64,000 nucleotides of DNA from Scardovia wiggsiae (GCF_051045985.1 NZ_CP157350.1:868001-932000), one strand, 5' to 3'. Positions 33,843-42,556 are shown, numbered from the stretch's first letter. Notes: generated by a model from the sequence alone, not told the origin. Translations and numbers: made by a program.

Positions 33843-34545
33843 AGCCGGTACCTAAAATTTTTGCGAGCTGGGCAACAAAACTTTTTCTGTAAGCCCTGCC
33901 CACAGGAAGCCGGTGCCCGTCAGACAAAACAACCGTATTATTTTCAACAGCACTGATATGCCGTGAATTGACCAGGAATTTCCTCCCGGAGCGGATAAAA
34001 CCTAATCCAGTAAGCCTCTCCTCCGCTTCCTGCATAGTGCCCACAGAATTTACCGTACGGTTTTCCAGATGATACTGGAGATCATGCCCACGGACTTCAA
34101 CATACATGATATTGCGCAGAAGTACCCGCTGCGCCCGTCCGCGCTGGGAAATGACCACGCTGCGCGAATCCTGTTCACATACTTTGACCGCCCGGCTTAT
34201 CTTGCGCGCAAAATCCGAATACGTGAACGGCTTGATAATATAATCCAATGCATTTACTTCGTAACCACGGGAAGCGTACTGTGCAAGGTTGGTTACAAAA
34301 ACCAGCACCACGCCTTGGTCCAGCCGGCGCAGCTGTTTTGCTGCCTCCAGCCCGTCCATGGACGGCATCTCAATATCCATGAATACGATGTCATACTGTG
34401 CCGAGTATGGGTTAAGGAAACGGACCGGATCCTGGAACAGGACAGTATTGAACTGGATACCACGGGACTGGCTGTATTCATCCAGGCACGCTTCAAGCCG
34501 CTCAGCAGCAGCAGTGTCATCTTCAACGACAGCAACAGTCAGCAT
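33832..34545 (-). CDS. LytTR-family response regulator (AgrA/ComE-like)
   Basis: A 237-residue regulator starting at the ATG at 34545, which has a near-perfect AAGGAGGTG six to eight bases upstream. The receiver domain (1-125) has VAVVEDD, the phosphorylation site in FMDIEMPSMDG (Asp57) and the LDYIIKPF switch lysine. The C-terminal LytTR DNA-binding domain (about 140-235) has NIMYVEVRGHDLQYHLENR and SRHISAVENNTVVLSDGHRL. It precedes and overlaps its kinase gene. A TATAAT box and a GC-rich palindrome just upstream suggest autoregulation. Confidence 0.92.
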   Translation of the reverse strand: MLTVAVVEDDTAAAERLEACLDEYSQSRGIQFNTVLFQDPVRFLNPYSAQYDIVFMDIEMPSMDGLEAAKQLRRLDQGVVLVFVTNLAQYASRGYEVNALDYIIKPFTYSDFARKISRAVKVCEQDSRSVVISQRGRAQRVLLRNIMYVEVRGHDLQYHLENRTVNSVGTMQEAEERLTGLGFIRSGRKFLVNSRHISAVENNTVVLSDGHRLPVGRAYRKSFVAQLAKILGTGYGS

Positions 34546-34591
34546 CAGCACCTCCTTGATCCTGCCCGGTCCAATACGGCCCTTTTCTACA

Positions 34592-34649
34592 ATTATACCG
34601 CTGGCCTGCATGCGGTTGCCGCCCATAAGCTTACGCCTGTGGGCGGCAA
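34592..34649 (-). promoter_or_regulatory. Promoter -10 box and GC-rich palindrome upstream of the LytTR regulator
   Basis: On the minus strand TATAAT lies at 34597-34592 with no -35 consensus. A perfect inverted repeat TTGCCGCCCA-N14-TGGGCGGCAA (34616-34649) overlaps the -35 position and is centred about 47 bases before the predicted start. This is the layout of an activator-dependent promoter. Confidence 0.55.
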
Positions 34650-34718
34650 TCACGGAAAGGGAAGGAAGTTATCTATGCTGCAGACATAAGAAAGAATCGC
34701 CGTAAATATACGGGTAAT

Positions 34719-34747
34719 TTGCCATTTTCATAAAAACCCAATAGTAT
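34719..34747 (+). promoter_or_regulatory. Promoter of the PTS operon
   Basis: TTGCCA (34719-34724), 17 bases, TAGTAT (34742-34747). The predicted start near 34754 gives a leader that enters the RAT site after about ten bases. Confidence 0.7.
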
Positions 34748-34763
34748 GAAAGCATTGATGACA

Positions 34764-34790
34764 GGGTTGTTACTCTGACGAGGCAAGACC
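34764..34790 (+). promoter_or_regulatory. Ribonucleic antiterminator (RAT) site
   Basis: GGGTTGTTACT, six bases, then AGGCAAGACC matches the RAT consensus of the BglG/SacY/LicT family (GG.TTGTTACTG ... AGGCAAAACC), with a loop two bases shorter. Its last six bases are the first six of the terminator stem at 34785, so the RAT hairpin and the terminator cannot form together. The cognate antiterminator is the gene at 37084. Confidence 0.85.
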
Positions 34791-34832
34791 TGGGAACGCA
34801 TGCTGTTTAACATGCGTTCCCAGGTCTTTTTT
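34785..34832 (+). terminator. Conditional leader terminator of the PTS operon
   Basis: AAGACCTGGGAACGCATG pairs perfectly over 18 bp with CATGCGTTCCCAGGTCTT around an eight-base loop, followed by a T-run. It lies about 85 bases before the EIIBCA start and overlaps the RAT site, so it should stop transcription unless the antiterminator binds. Confidence 0.92.
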
Positions 34833-34915
34833 ATTGCACACTGCAGTGGCAGGCACCGCAGGGCGGCATCCCGGCATCTATACCAATGACCACTCGTTGA
34901 CGAGAAAGGTACTAT

Positions 34916-37072
34916 ATGGGTAACAAAGAAACCGCCCAGGCTATAATCGATGAGATAGGCGGCCCAGGCAATATCACATCCCTGACCCACTGTGCAACAA
35001 GGCTGAGGTTCACTCTGAAAGATGCTTCCCGCGTTGACACAGATAAGATTGAAGCTATTGACGGCGTGCTCGCTGGAGTATCCCAGGGTGCGCATAATTA
35101 CCAGGTCGTTATAGGAGGGGGCGTCGAGTCTGTTTACAACGATATCGAATCCCTGCCTTCCATGGCTTCCGTCAAGATGGGGGAAGATGATGATGCCGTC
35201 GGCACAGACAGTGATGCCGGGCTGTCCAATGCGGACGTTAAAGCACAGGAACGCGCAAAGGTGAAGGGGAAGAACCGTTATGTGGACGCCTTTTTCGATT
35301 TCCTCTCAGATTCCTTCCGCCCCATCATCGGAGTACTGCTCGGCGCTTCACTCATCATTGCAATAGTCAATGTACTGATAGCATGCAAAGTCATCCCCAA
35401 TGACACCGCCAACCCGACACTGGTTTTCATCCAGGCCATGTGGAAAGGCGTCTTCTACTTCCTTCCCCTTATGATCGCTTACAACGGCGCTAAAAAGCTG
35501 AAAGTCGACCCCTGGGTCGGGACAGCAATCATGGCTGCGGTAATGACGCCGCAATACCTGGCACTGTCAAATCCTGACGGGTATGCCGGAATATTCGGCA
35601 ATTCCGACGGCCTGAATGCTGCAAAAGCGGCACTGCACTGTACTGCAAATTCCGTGGGGACACAAACATGTTCTACCATAGTATTCGGCATACCCCTGCA
35701 GCTAAATGATTATTCTTCCAATGTCTTCGTGCCGCTGTTCATGGTAGCAGTACTTGCGCTTGTCTATAAAGGCCTGCAGAAGATCATCCCCAGCAGTGTG
35801 CAGCTCGTTTTCGTCCCCTTCCTGTCGATGCTGATCATGATCCCTGTAACAGCATTCCTGCTCGGCCCACTGGGTATCTGGGTCGGCAACGGCCTGGGCG
35901 TTGTCCTCGGATGGCTCAACCTGCATGCACCATTCGTATTCGCCATAGCCATACCGCTCATTTATCCGTTCCTTGTGCCGCTTGGGCTCCACTGGCCTCT
36001 TAACGCGCTTATGCTCGCCAACATTAATACACTGACTTACGATTTTATCCAGGGACCTATGGGTACATGGAACTTCGCCTGCTTCGGGGCTACCTGCGGT
36101 GTCCTTATCCTGTCTATACGCGACAAGGATACACGCATGCGGGAGACTGCTGCCGGCGCGCTGGCGGCAGGCCTGCTCGGCGGTGTTTCCGAACCTTCGC
36201 TGTACGGCATCCATCTGCGTTTCAAGAAGATATATTCACGCATGCTTATTGGGTGCGGAGCCGGCGGCGTCACCATAGCAGTGCTTGGCTGGCTTTTCCC
36301 TTCAATAGTCAAAGGGCAGGCCGTACACGGTGTCACAACGAATGTTTTCGCTTTCACCTCGCTCCTTACCATCCCGGTATTCAGCCAGATGTGGGTCTAC
36401 GCGATCTCCGTTGCCGTGGCATTCTTCACCGCCATGGCCATGATCCTCATCTTCGATTACCGTACCGCTGAGCAGAAAGCCGCAGTAAAAGCACAAACAT
36501 CCGGCAGCCCGATAACGCTGCAAAGCAAGGCATCTGCTCCTGCACACGGTTCCGCAGCACCGGTGTCCGTGCCGCAGGAAGCCAGCGGTTCTGGTACCGC
36601 TGCCTCCGGATCCGCTGAACACATTGTATCCCCACTGCGCGGGCATACAATACCGCTGGAAGATACCGGCGATAAGGTATTTGCCTCCCATGCGCTCGGG
36701 GACGGTGTGGGGATCGTCCCGGATGAGGCAGACGGTGCAGTTTACGCGCCTGCCGACGGCATCCTGAAAACTGTCGCAAAAACCGGCCACGCTTACGGCA
36801 TCAAAACCGACGGCGGCACTGAAATCCTTGTCCATATCGGCATTGATACCGTCAAACTTGACGGACGGGGCTTTACAGTGGCTGTGTCCAAAGGCAACCG
36901 CGTCAATGCAGGTGACAAGCTCGCCGACGTGGATTACAGTACGGTAAAATCAGCCGGATACAGTACCACAACGATTATGACGGTAACGAATACCAGGAAA
37001 ATGGCATCAGTTACTCCCCATACCGATATTGATGCTGAACCCGGTACCGACGTTATCGACGTTGCCCATTAA
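34916..37072 (+). CDS. PTS permease EIIBCA, glucose/beta-glucoside family
   Basis: Membrane phosphotransferase that imports and phosphorylates a hexose or glucoside. The 718 residues are in the order B-C-A. EIIB (1-90) has the phosphocysteine in HCATRLRF (Cys26). EIIC (about 115-480) is a multi-helix domain with GVSEPSLYGIHLRFK. A Ser/Ala/Gly-rich linker leads to EIIA (about 575-718), whose phosphohistidine lies in LVHIGIDTV (His640). The B-C-A order is that of BglF/ScrA-like beta-glucoside and sucrose permeases. Bifidobacterial glucose PTS loci, as I recall them, have this gene content too, so substrate is uncertain between glucose and a glucoside. It is controlled by the leader RAT/terminator. 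It is followed by the antiterminator, HPr and Enzyme I. Confidence 0.9.
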   Translation: MGNKETAQAIIDEIGGPGNITSLTHCATRLRFTLKDASRVDTDKIEAIDGVLAGVSQGAHNYQVVIGGGVESVYNDIESLPSMASVKMGEDDDAVGTDSDAGLSNADVKAQERAKVKGKNRYVDAFFDFLSDSFRPIIGVLLGASLIIAIVNVLIACKVIPNDTANPTLVFIQAMWKGVFYFLPLMIAYNGAKKLKVDPWVGTAIMAAVMTPQYLALSNPDGYAGIFGNSDGLNAAKAALHCTANSVGTQTCSTIVFGIPLQLNDYSSNVFVPLFMVAVLALVYKGLQKIIPSSVQLVFVPFLSMLIMIPVTAFLLGPLGIWVGNGLGVVLGWLNLHAPFVFAIAIPLIYPFLVPLGLHWPLNALMLANINTLTYDFIQGPMGTWNFACFGATCGVLILSIRDKDTRMRETAAGALAAGLLGGVSEPSLYGIHLRFKKIYSRMLIGCGAGGVTIAVLGWLFPSIVKGQAVHGVTTNVFAFTSLLTIPVFSQMWVYAISVAVAFFTAMAMILIFDYRTAEQKAAVKAQTSGSPITLQSKASAPAHGSAAPVSVPQEASGSGTAASGSAEHIVSPLRGHTIPLEDTGDKVFASHALGDGVGIVPDEADGAVYAPADGILKTVAKTGHAYGIKTDGGTEILVHIGIDTVKLDGRGFTVAVSKGNRVNAGDKLADVDYSTVKSAGYSTTTIMTVTNTRKMASVTPHTDIDAEPGTDVIDVAH

Positions 37073-37083
37073 GGAAGGGTTAC

Positions 37084-37986
37084 ATGGATATCCTGCGGGT
37101 TTTCAATAACAACGTGGTCCTCGTCCGGGACGGCAGTGAGGAAGTCATTATTACCGGACGCGGTATTGGCTTCCAAGCTAAGCCCGGGCAGCATGTAGAT
37201 GAGTCCAGGGTAGGCAGAAAATTCATCCCTGCGGATGGAAGGGACCCCGACCATGTTGCCACGATGCTCGCAGGGATACCCCCTGAAATCGTTATCCTTG
37301 TTGCCGACGCGCTGGTGGAGTGCGGGATCGCTAAAAGTAACGGCAGTTCCGTGAAAGGGAGTGCCCTTAACCCCATACTTACGGTGGCATTGGCCGACCA
37401 TGTTGTGGGGGCGCTGAACCGTCTGAAATCCGGTACGCCTGTTGAATATCCCCTCATTGCAGAAGTCAAAACCCTCTACCCTGACGAATATTCACAGGCA
37501 ACTGCACTGCTCAGCTATCTTAATGCCCATCTGGATAATGCCCTCCCCGGGGCTGAAGCCGTAGCATTTGCACTGCATCTGGTGAATGCGGGGTTCTCTA
37601 CAGGGGACCTGTCATATACCTACCAGATGACAGGCGTTATCCAGCAGATAGTGAAAATAATCGAGAATGAATTCGCTATCAGTGTTGACCAGAGCACGGT
37701 AAGCATAGGGCGTTTCATCACACATTTAAGGTACCTGTTTGTCCGCAGCTATCAGAACAAACAGCTGACCAATGAGCCCCTTGCCATCTCGAAAGCAATA
37801 CAGGATTCTTACCCTGATGAATATAAATGTGCAAGGACTACTGCATCCCTTCTTGAGCTGCGGCTCAACGGGCCGATAACGGATGATGAAATTGCATACC
37901 TGACCCTGCATATTGCCAGGGTCCGCAAGCAGGCAGCCCAGGAAGCCGAAGGGAAAGGATCAGCAGAAAAGCCGGACGGTACCTGA
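37084..37986 (+). CDS. BglG/LicT-family transcriptional antiterminator
   Basis: RNA-binding antiterminator whose activity is set by PTS phosphorylation. The 300-residue protein has the N-terminal CAT RNA-binding domain (1-60, MDILRVFNNNVVLVRD and IGFQAKPGQ) and two PRD domains. All four regulatory histidines are present: His106 and His165 in PRD1 (VALADHVVGA, AFALHLVNAG) and His214 and His276 in PRD2 (FITHLRYLFV, LTLHIARV). It starts 11 bases after the EIIBCA stop. Its target is the RAT at 34764, in the leader of its own operon, so the system is autoregulated: substrate flux through EII leaves the protein active and the operon is read through. Confidence 0.93.
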   Translation: MDILRVFNNNVVLVRDGSEEVIITGRGIGFQAKPGQHVDESRVGRKFIPADGRDPDHVATMLAGIPPEIVILVADALVECGIAKSNGSSVKGSALNPILTVALADHVVGALNRLKSGTPVEYPLIAEVKTLYPDEYSQATALLSYLNAHLDNALPGAEAVAFALHLVNAGFSTGDLSYTYQMTGVIQQIVKIIENEFAISVDQSTVSIGRFITHLRYLFVRSYQNKQLTNEPLAISKAIQDSYPDEYKCARTTASLLELRLNGPITDDEIAYLTLHIARVRKQAAQEAEGKGSAEKPDGT

Positions 37987-38082
37987 CCGCAGACCAGACA
38001 GACGCTACCATCGGAAAACACTGTCAGGGCCGGTACTGTCAGAACAGTACAGCCACAAGCTATAAAAATAAATTACAAAATT

Positions 38083-38110
38083 CTGCAGAGGGCTTGAAAA
38101 GCCTCTGCAG
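38083..38110 (+). other. Bulged hairpin between antiterminator and HPr genes
   Basis: CTGCAGA-G-GGCTT pairs with AAGCC-TCTGCAG (12 bp with one bulged G). No T-run follows. It may set the ratio between the EII/antiterminator and the HPr/EI parts of the message. Confidence 0.5.
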
Positions 38111-38143
38111 TGCCTATAAAAACCATACCGAAAGGACAATACC

Positions 38144-38410
38144 ATGATTTCACGTACAGCAACAATAGGCGCATCTGTAGGCCTTCATGCCCGTCCGGCA
38201 GCTTTAGTCGCCGAAACGGTTGACGACAAAGGCATTGACGTTACAATGCATTTCAACGGTGAAGAGGCAGATGCCGCATCGGCGCTTGAAATAATGACTT
38301 TAGGGGTCAAAGGCGGTGATGAAGTAACCATCACCTGCGATGACGATTCCAAAGGCGTTGAAATGGATGAACTGGCGCAGCTGCTCGCCCGTGACCTGGA
38401 TGCAGAATAA
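38144..38410 (+). CDS. ptsH: Phosphocarrier protein HPr
   Basis: Cytosolic phosphocarrier between Enzyme I and the EIIA domains. The 88-residue protein has the active-site His15 in SVGLHARPAA and Ser46 in ADAASALEIMTLGV, the position phosphorylated by HPr kinase in low-GC Gram-positives. A ribosome binding site (AAAGGA) precedes the ATG. It lies between the antiterminator and ptsI in the PTS operon. Confidence 0.96.
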   Translation: MISRTATIGASVGLHARPAALVAETVDDKGIDVTMHFNGEEADAASALEIMTLGVKGGDEVTITCDDDSKGVEMDELAQLLARDLDAE

Positions 38411-38494
38411 GGCCTGGGTACGGGCCGGGCAACGGAAAGCAAAGTATAAGTACTGTCAGGAATAAGTATAAGTACAGAAAGGATAAGGATTTGT

Positions 38495-40186
38495 ATGTCT
38501 GATGGACACCAGATATTGAACGGTATCGGCGTATATGCAGGGACATCCCACGGCCGCGTGGCATTCGTTATGCCGGCTCCGGAGGCAGATCCGGACGAGG
38601 GTCCATGCACTGACTGGGAAGCAGGCAGCGCCAGGATACGCGAAGCTATGCAGGCTGTAGCAGAGGACCTGAGAAACCGCCGTGACCTGGCAACCGATGA
38701 AAAACCCAAAGCAGTCCTTGCAGCAACTGCCCAGCTGGCCGCTGACAAGGGGCTGATCAAATCGGTCGATAAAAAACTCAAAAAAGGGGAAGGGCCCACC
38801 CACGCAGTTTGCAGTGCTGTCGAAGATTATGCGGTGCTGCTGAAAAAACTCGGAGGATACATGGCAGAGAGGGTCACTGACCTGCATGATGTCAGGGACC
38901 GTACTATTGCACGGCTGCGCGGCCTGCCGGCACCGGGGGTGCCTGATATTACCGAACCAGTAATAATTGCAGCATATGACCTTGCGCCAGCTGAAGCCGC
39001 CACCCTTGATCCAAAACTCGTCATGGGCATACTGACTGAGGAAGGCGGGCCTACCAGCCATACAGCCATACTCGCAGCACAGCTTGGCATCCCATGCGTC
39101 GTCAAGATAAGTGGGCTTACAGAGCATGTCCATGACGGCGGCACGGTTGCGCTTGACGGCGGTGTCGGTGAAGTGGTCGTCTCCCCTACAGAAACTGAAA
39201 TTGCAGAGCTTGAGGAACGTTCCCGCCGCCGGGCTGCAGCACTGGCAGGGTCATCAGGGGAAGGTGCAACCCGCGACGGCCACCATGTGGCGCTTTACGC
39301 CAATATCGGGAAGGAGGGGGATGCAGAACGCGCAGCCGCATTCGACCTTGAAGGTTCCGGCCTGTTCCGCACAGAATTTCTTTTCCTCGGGCGCGAAGAG
39401 GCCCCTGCCCTTGAAGAGCAGACAGATATTTATACCGCGGTACTTGAAGCTTTTGGAGGGCGGCATGTTGTTGTGCGCACGCTTGATGCCGGTGCCGACA
39501 AGCCTCTGGCCTTCGCGAACCAGGACAAGGAAGAGAACCCTGCATTAGGGATACGCGGCCTGCGCCTGGGGATGCGCCGGACTGACCTGCTTGATACCCA
39601 GCTGCAGGCGCTGGCGAACGCTTATCAGAAAACGCACGGTGACCTCTGGGTCATGGCGTCTATGGTGTCAACTGTTGATGAGGCGGAATGGTTCGCGGAG
39701 AAAGCCCGCGGATTCGGCCTGCCGAAAATAGGCGTTATGGTCGAAGTCCCTGCAGCTGCAATCCGTTCCTCGCAGATCCTGTCTGAAGTCGATTTCTGCT
39801 CTATAGGCACTAATGACCTTGCGCAGTATACTATGGCTTCAGACCGCCTCAACGGGGAGCTGGCAGGCCTTCTGTCGCCCTGGCAGCCCGCAGTCCTGCG
39901 CATGATCAAATTTGCCTGCGAAGGCGGGGCAGCTACAGGAAAGCCTGTAGGCGTCTGCGGCGAGGCAGGGGGTGATCCGCTTATGGCCCTGGTACTTACC
40001 GGGCTCGGTGTCAACTCGCTTTCCATGGCTGCAACCAAAGTGAATGCCGTTCGGGCTGCCCTGCATATGCATGATCTGTCTACCTGCCAGCAGATGGCTG
40101 CCTATGCACTTGATGCGCGTACAGCTAAAGATGCTCGGGCCGCTGTTATCGCATTGGCGGATCCCCAGCTCCTTGATCTCCTGTAG
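38495..40186 (+). CDS. ptsI: PTS Enzyme I (phosphoenolpyruvate-protein phosphotransferase)
   Basis: Transfers phosphate from phosphoenolpyruvate to HPr. The 563-residue protein has the active-site histidine in GGPTSHTAILAAQLG (His189), preceded by the HPr-binding helical domain, and a C-terminal PEP-binding barrel with GIRGLRLGMRRTDLLDTQL, GVMVEVPAAA and FCSIGTNDLAQYTMA. The conserved Cys is in VGVCGEAGGDP. AAAGGATAAGG precedes the ATG. Last gene of the PTS operon, with an intrinsic terminator after it. This appears to be the general EI, so any other PTS in the genome would depend on this operon. Confidence 0.96.
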   Translation: MSDGHQILNGIGVYAGTSHGRVAFVMPAPEADPDEGPCTDWEAGSARIREAMQAVAEDLRNRRDLATDEKPKAVLAATAQLAADKGLIKSVDKKLKKGEGPTHAVCSAVEDYAVLLKKLGGYMAERVTDLHDVRDRTIARLRGLPAPGVPDITEPVIIAAYDLAPAEAATLDPKLVMGILTEEGGPTSHTAILAAQLGIPCVVKISGLTEHVHDGGTVALDGGVGEVVVSPTETEIAELEERSRRRAAALAGSSGEGATRDGHHVALYANIGKEGDAERAAAFDLEGSGLFRTEFLFLGREEAPALEEQTDIYTAVLEAFGGRHVVVRTLDAGADKPLAFANQDKEENPALGIRGLRLGMRRTDLLDTQLQALANAYQKTHGDLWVMASMVSTVDEAEWFAEKARGFGLPKIGVMVEVPAAAIRSSQILSEVDFCSIGTNDLAQYTMASDRLNGELAGLLSPWQPAVLRMIKFACEGGAATGKPVGVCGEAGGDPLMALVLTGLGVNSLSMAATKVNAVRAALHMHDLSTCQQMAAYALDARTAKDARAAVIALADPQLLDLL

Positions 40187-40228
40187 GCTCCGCTGCCGGA
40201 TATACGTATCCCCGGAATTCACAACACA

Positions 40229-40264
40229 AAGCCCTGTACGCGAATGCCCGTGCAGGGCTTTTCT
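40229..40264 (+). terminator. Intrinsic terminator of the PTS operon
   Basis: AAGCCCTGTACG pairs with CGTGCAGGGCTT (one G-U pair) around an eight-base loop, then TTCTC. It lies 42 bases after the ptsI stop. Confidence 0.85.
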
Positions 40265-40290
40265 CTCGGCACATTCGCCACCCGCGCGCC

Positions 40291-40319
40291 TTGATTCAGT
40301 ACAGTCTCGCAGATACAAT
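40291..40319 (+). promoter_or_regulatory. Promoter of gap
   Basis: TTGATT (40291-40296), exactly 17 bases, TACAAT (40314-40319): a near-consensus vegetative promoter, giving a leader of about 60 bases before the gap start. Confidence 0.75.
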
Positions 40320-40388
40320 AGAGCCGTTGGCAATAAAGCCTATCCCGCTGGCAGGCCCAGTGAGGTATTTTCCTAAGGAAGTAAATAT

Positions 40389-41444
40389 ATGACAGTAAAA
40401 ATTGGTATTAACGGTTTCGGCCGTATCGGACGCCTTGCATTCCGCCGCATTTTTGAGCTTCAGGAAAAAGGCGGTGAAGCTAATGACATTGAAGTCGCAG
40501 CAATCAACGATCTGACTACGCCTTCCATGCTTGCTTACCTTCTGAAATATGATAGCAGCCAGGGCCCATTCCGCCACGCTGACGGTACTCCGGTCAAGGT
40601 TTCTTCAACCGATACCGCCCTCATAGTTGAAGGGAAAGAATACCCTGTTTATGCCGAAAAAGATGCATCTAATATCCCGTGGGTCGCCAATAACGGTGTC
40701 GAGTATGTCCTTGAATGCACCGGTTTCTATACTTCTGCCGAGAAGAGCCAGGCGCATCTGGATGCCGGAGCAAAGAAAGTCCTTATTTCTGCCCCTGCTA
40801 AAGATGAGACCACACCGACAGTCGTATACGGCGTCAACCATGATATCCTCAAGGCATCCGACAGCATCGTGTCTGCAGGCTCCTGCACCACGAACTCCCT
40901 GGCAGCCATGATCAAGACCCTTGACGACAATTGGGGTGTGAAGATCGGCTTCATGACCACTATCCACGCCTATACCGGTACACAGATGATCCTTGACGGC
41001 CCGCGCTATTCCAAGGAGCGCAACAACCGTGCTGCTGCTGTGAATACCATCCCGCACAGCACCGGTGCTGCAAAGGCTATCGGCAAGGTGGTACCTTCCG
41101 TTGACGGCAAGCTCCAGGGGCATGCCCAGCGCGTGCAGGTCCCTGACGGTTCCATAACAGAGCTGACTGTTGAACTTGAAAAGCGCACTACTGCAGACGA
41201 GATCAACGCAAAGTTCAAGGAAGCATACGAAAACTGCGAGTATTACGGCTATAATGCTGACGGGATCGTATCCTCCGATATCATCGGCGATACCCACGGC
41301 GGCGTGTTTGACCCGACCCAGACTGTTGTCAACACTACTGAGGACCATCAGCTGGTACAGACAGTAGCTTTCTACGATAATGAGTACGGCTTCACCTGCA
41401 ATATGATCCGTACCCTCCTCTACTTCGCAGAACTGGCACAGTAG
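40389..41444 (+). CDS. gap: Glyceraldehyde-3-phosphate dehydrogenase, type I
   Basis: Glycolytic NAD-dependent enzyme of the lower bifid shunt. The 351-residue protein has the Rossmann motif INGFGRIGRLAFRR, the catalytic cysteine in SAGSCTTNS (Cys166) and the downstream His in TTIHAYTGTQ. Asp41 in INDLT points to NAD preference. AAGGAAG lies eight bases before the ATG. It has its own promoter and terminator, so it is monocistronic. Codon use is the most biased in the window, as expected for a highly expressed gene. Confidence 0.98.
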   Translation: MTVKIGINGFGRIGRLAFRRIFELQEKGGEANDIEVAAINDLTTPSMLAYLLKYDSSQGPFRHADGTPVKVSSTDTALIVEGKEYPVYAEKDASNIPWVANNGVEYVLECTGFYTSAEKSQAHLDAGAKKVLISAPAKDETTPTVVYGVNHDILKASDSIVSAGSCTTNSLAAMIKTLDDNWGVKIGFMTTIHAYTGTQMILDGPRYSKERNNRAAAVNTIPHSTGAAKAIGKVVPSVDGKLQGHAQRVQVPDGSITELTVELEKRTTADEINAKFKEAYENCEYYGYNADGIVSSDIIGDTHGGVFDPTQTVVNTTEDHQLVQTVAFYDNEYGFTCNMIRTLLYFAELAQ

Positions 41445-41488
41445 CAGGAATATACCGGCAGCTTTTACCGGCTGCTGCAGGAAAAGTG

Positions 41489-41528
41489 AAAATCCCCGGC
41501 TTACACGGAAACAGGCCGGGGATTTTTT
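41489..41528 (+). terminator. Intrinsic terminator of gap
   Basis: AAAATCCCCGGC pairs with GCCGGGGATTTT around a 14-base loop, followed by more T. It lies 45 bases after the gap stop. Confidence 0.92.
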
Positions 41529-41596
41529 AGAGGGGATGATGCCCCGGAACACTAAAAGGACTATCATCATTTATCAGGATTACAACGGAGTACGCT

Positions 41597-42556
41597 ATGG
41601 ATATTATCCGCCCGCGGCACCAGCACCATCGCGGGAATGAGTATATTATTGAATCAGGCAGCTACCGGGCTGTTGTCTTTCAGCAGGGTTCGGCGCTGAA
41701 ATCTCTGACATGGGAAGGGATAGATATCGTAACCCCCTCACCGGCTGATGATATCCCGCACAGCTGCGCAGGGCAGCTGCTTATCCCCTACCCCAACCGT
41801 ATTGAAGACGGCCAGTATACTTTTGAGGGGGTCCGGTATGAGCTTCCCATTGATGAGCATGGGCGGAACAATGCTATACATGGCTATGGATACCGTGCTA
41901 TGTGGGATCTCGACAGTGTTACAGAAACCAGCATCACACAAAGCTGGCGGACGCCCTATCTCAGCGGCTATCCTTTCGATCTGAGAGTCCGCGCAGTTTA
42001 TACTGCAGATGCTGAAGGGCTGCATGTTACTGTAACTGCCCATAATGCTGACGCTAAAAACGCCCCGTGGGCATGCGCCATGCATCCGTGGCTGGCTAAT
42101 GGGTCGGACGCCCATGGCGATGCCATTGATGCAGCCAATGCACAGTGCCGTCTGGCTATCCCTGCCGATACGCATGTCACTGCTGACGGCAGGCTCCTTC
42201 CTACCGGGACCGAAAATGTTGACGGCACACAATACGATCTGAGGAACGGCCCGACCCTGGAAGGGCGGCCTTTTGATGATGCATGGACAGACGTCAGGCA
42301 CAATGCGGACGGGCTGGCCACTGCAGTATTCACCCGCCCGGATGGCATTACAGTTGAGCTGAGCGGCGACAGAACTGTAACCTCCTTCCAGGTATGCACC
42401 GGTACAGGTTTCCCCGAAAGCACGCGCCCCCAGGGGGTAGCCGTGGAACCACAGACCGCATACGCTAATGCGTTCCGCAGCGGTATCGGCCTTATATCCA
42501 TTGCCCCAGGGGAAGAGGTAAGCACCACAATCCACTACAGCGCCCGCAGGGCATAA
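41597..42556 (+). CDS. galM: Aldose 1-epimerase (galactose mutarotase)
   Basis: Interconverts the alpha and beta anomers of aldoses, useful between lactose hydrolysis or sugar uptake and the kinases. The 319-residue beta-sandwich protein has YPNRIEDGQYTFEG, the His in NNAIHGYGYR, the catalytic His in CAMHPWLA and the catalytic Glu in VAVEPQTAYANAF. CGGAG precedes the ATG at moderate spacing. It follows the gap terminator and probably has its own promoter. The specific sugar is not predictable; the family also contains related enzymes acting on other aldoses. Confidence 0.88.
   Translation: MDIIRPRHQHHRGNEYIIESGSYRAVVFQQGSALKSLTWEGIDIVTPSPADDIPHSCAGQLLIPYPNRIEDGQYTFEGVRYELPIDEHGRNNAIHGYGYRAMWDLDSVTETSITQSWRTPYLSGYPFDLRVRAVYTADAEGLHVTVTAHNADAKNAPWACAMHPWLANGSDAHGDAIDAANAQCRLAIPADTHVTADGRLLPTGTENVDGTQYDLRNGPTLEGRPFDDAWTDVRHNADGLATAVFTRPDGITVELSGDRTVTSFQVCTGTGFPESTRPQGVAVEPQTAYANAFRSGIGLISIAPGEEVSTTIHYSARRA

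Larger units (their letters stand above)
34546..34915. other. Divergent control region, LytTR regulator / PTS operon
   Basis: 370 bases holding the LytTR gene promoter and palindrome on the left and the PTS promoter, RAT site and terminator on the right. The last 80 bases before the EIIBCA gene carry only a ribosome binding site (GAGAAAGG). Confidence 0.7.

Noticed and set aside
34561..34763. Search for an AgrD-like peptide ORF near the two-component system
   Set aside because: No short ORF with a ribosome binding site and a leader-like sequence in either direction.
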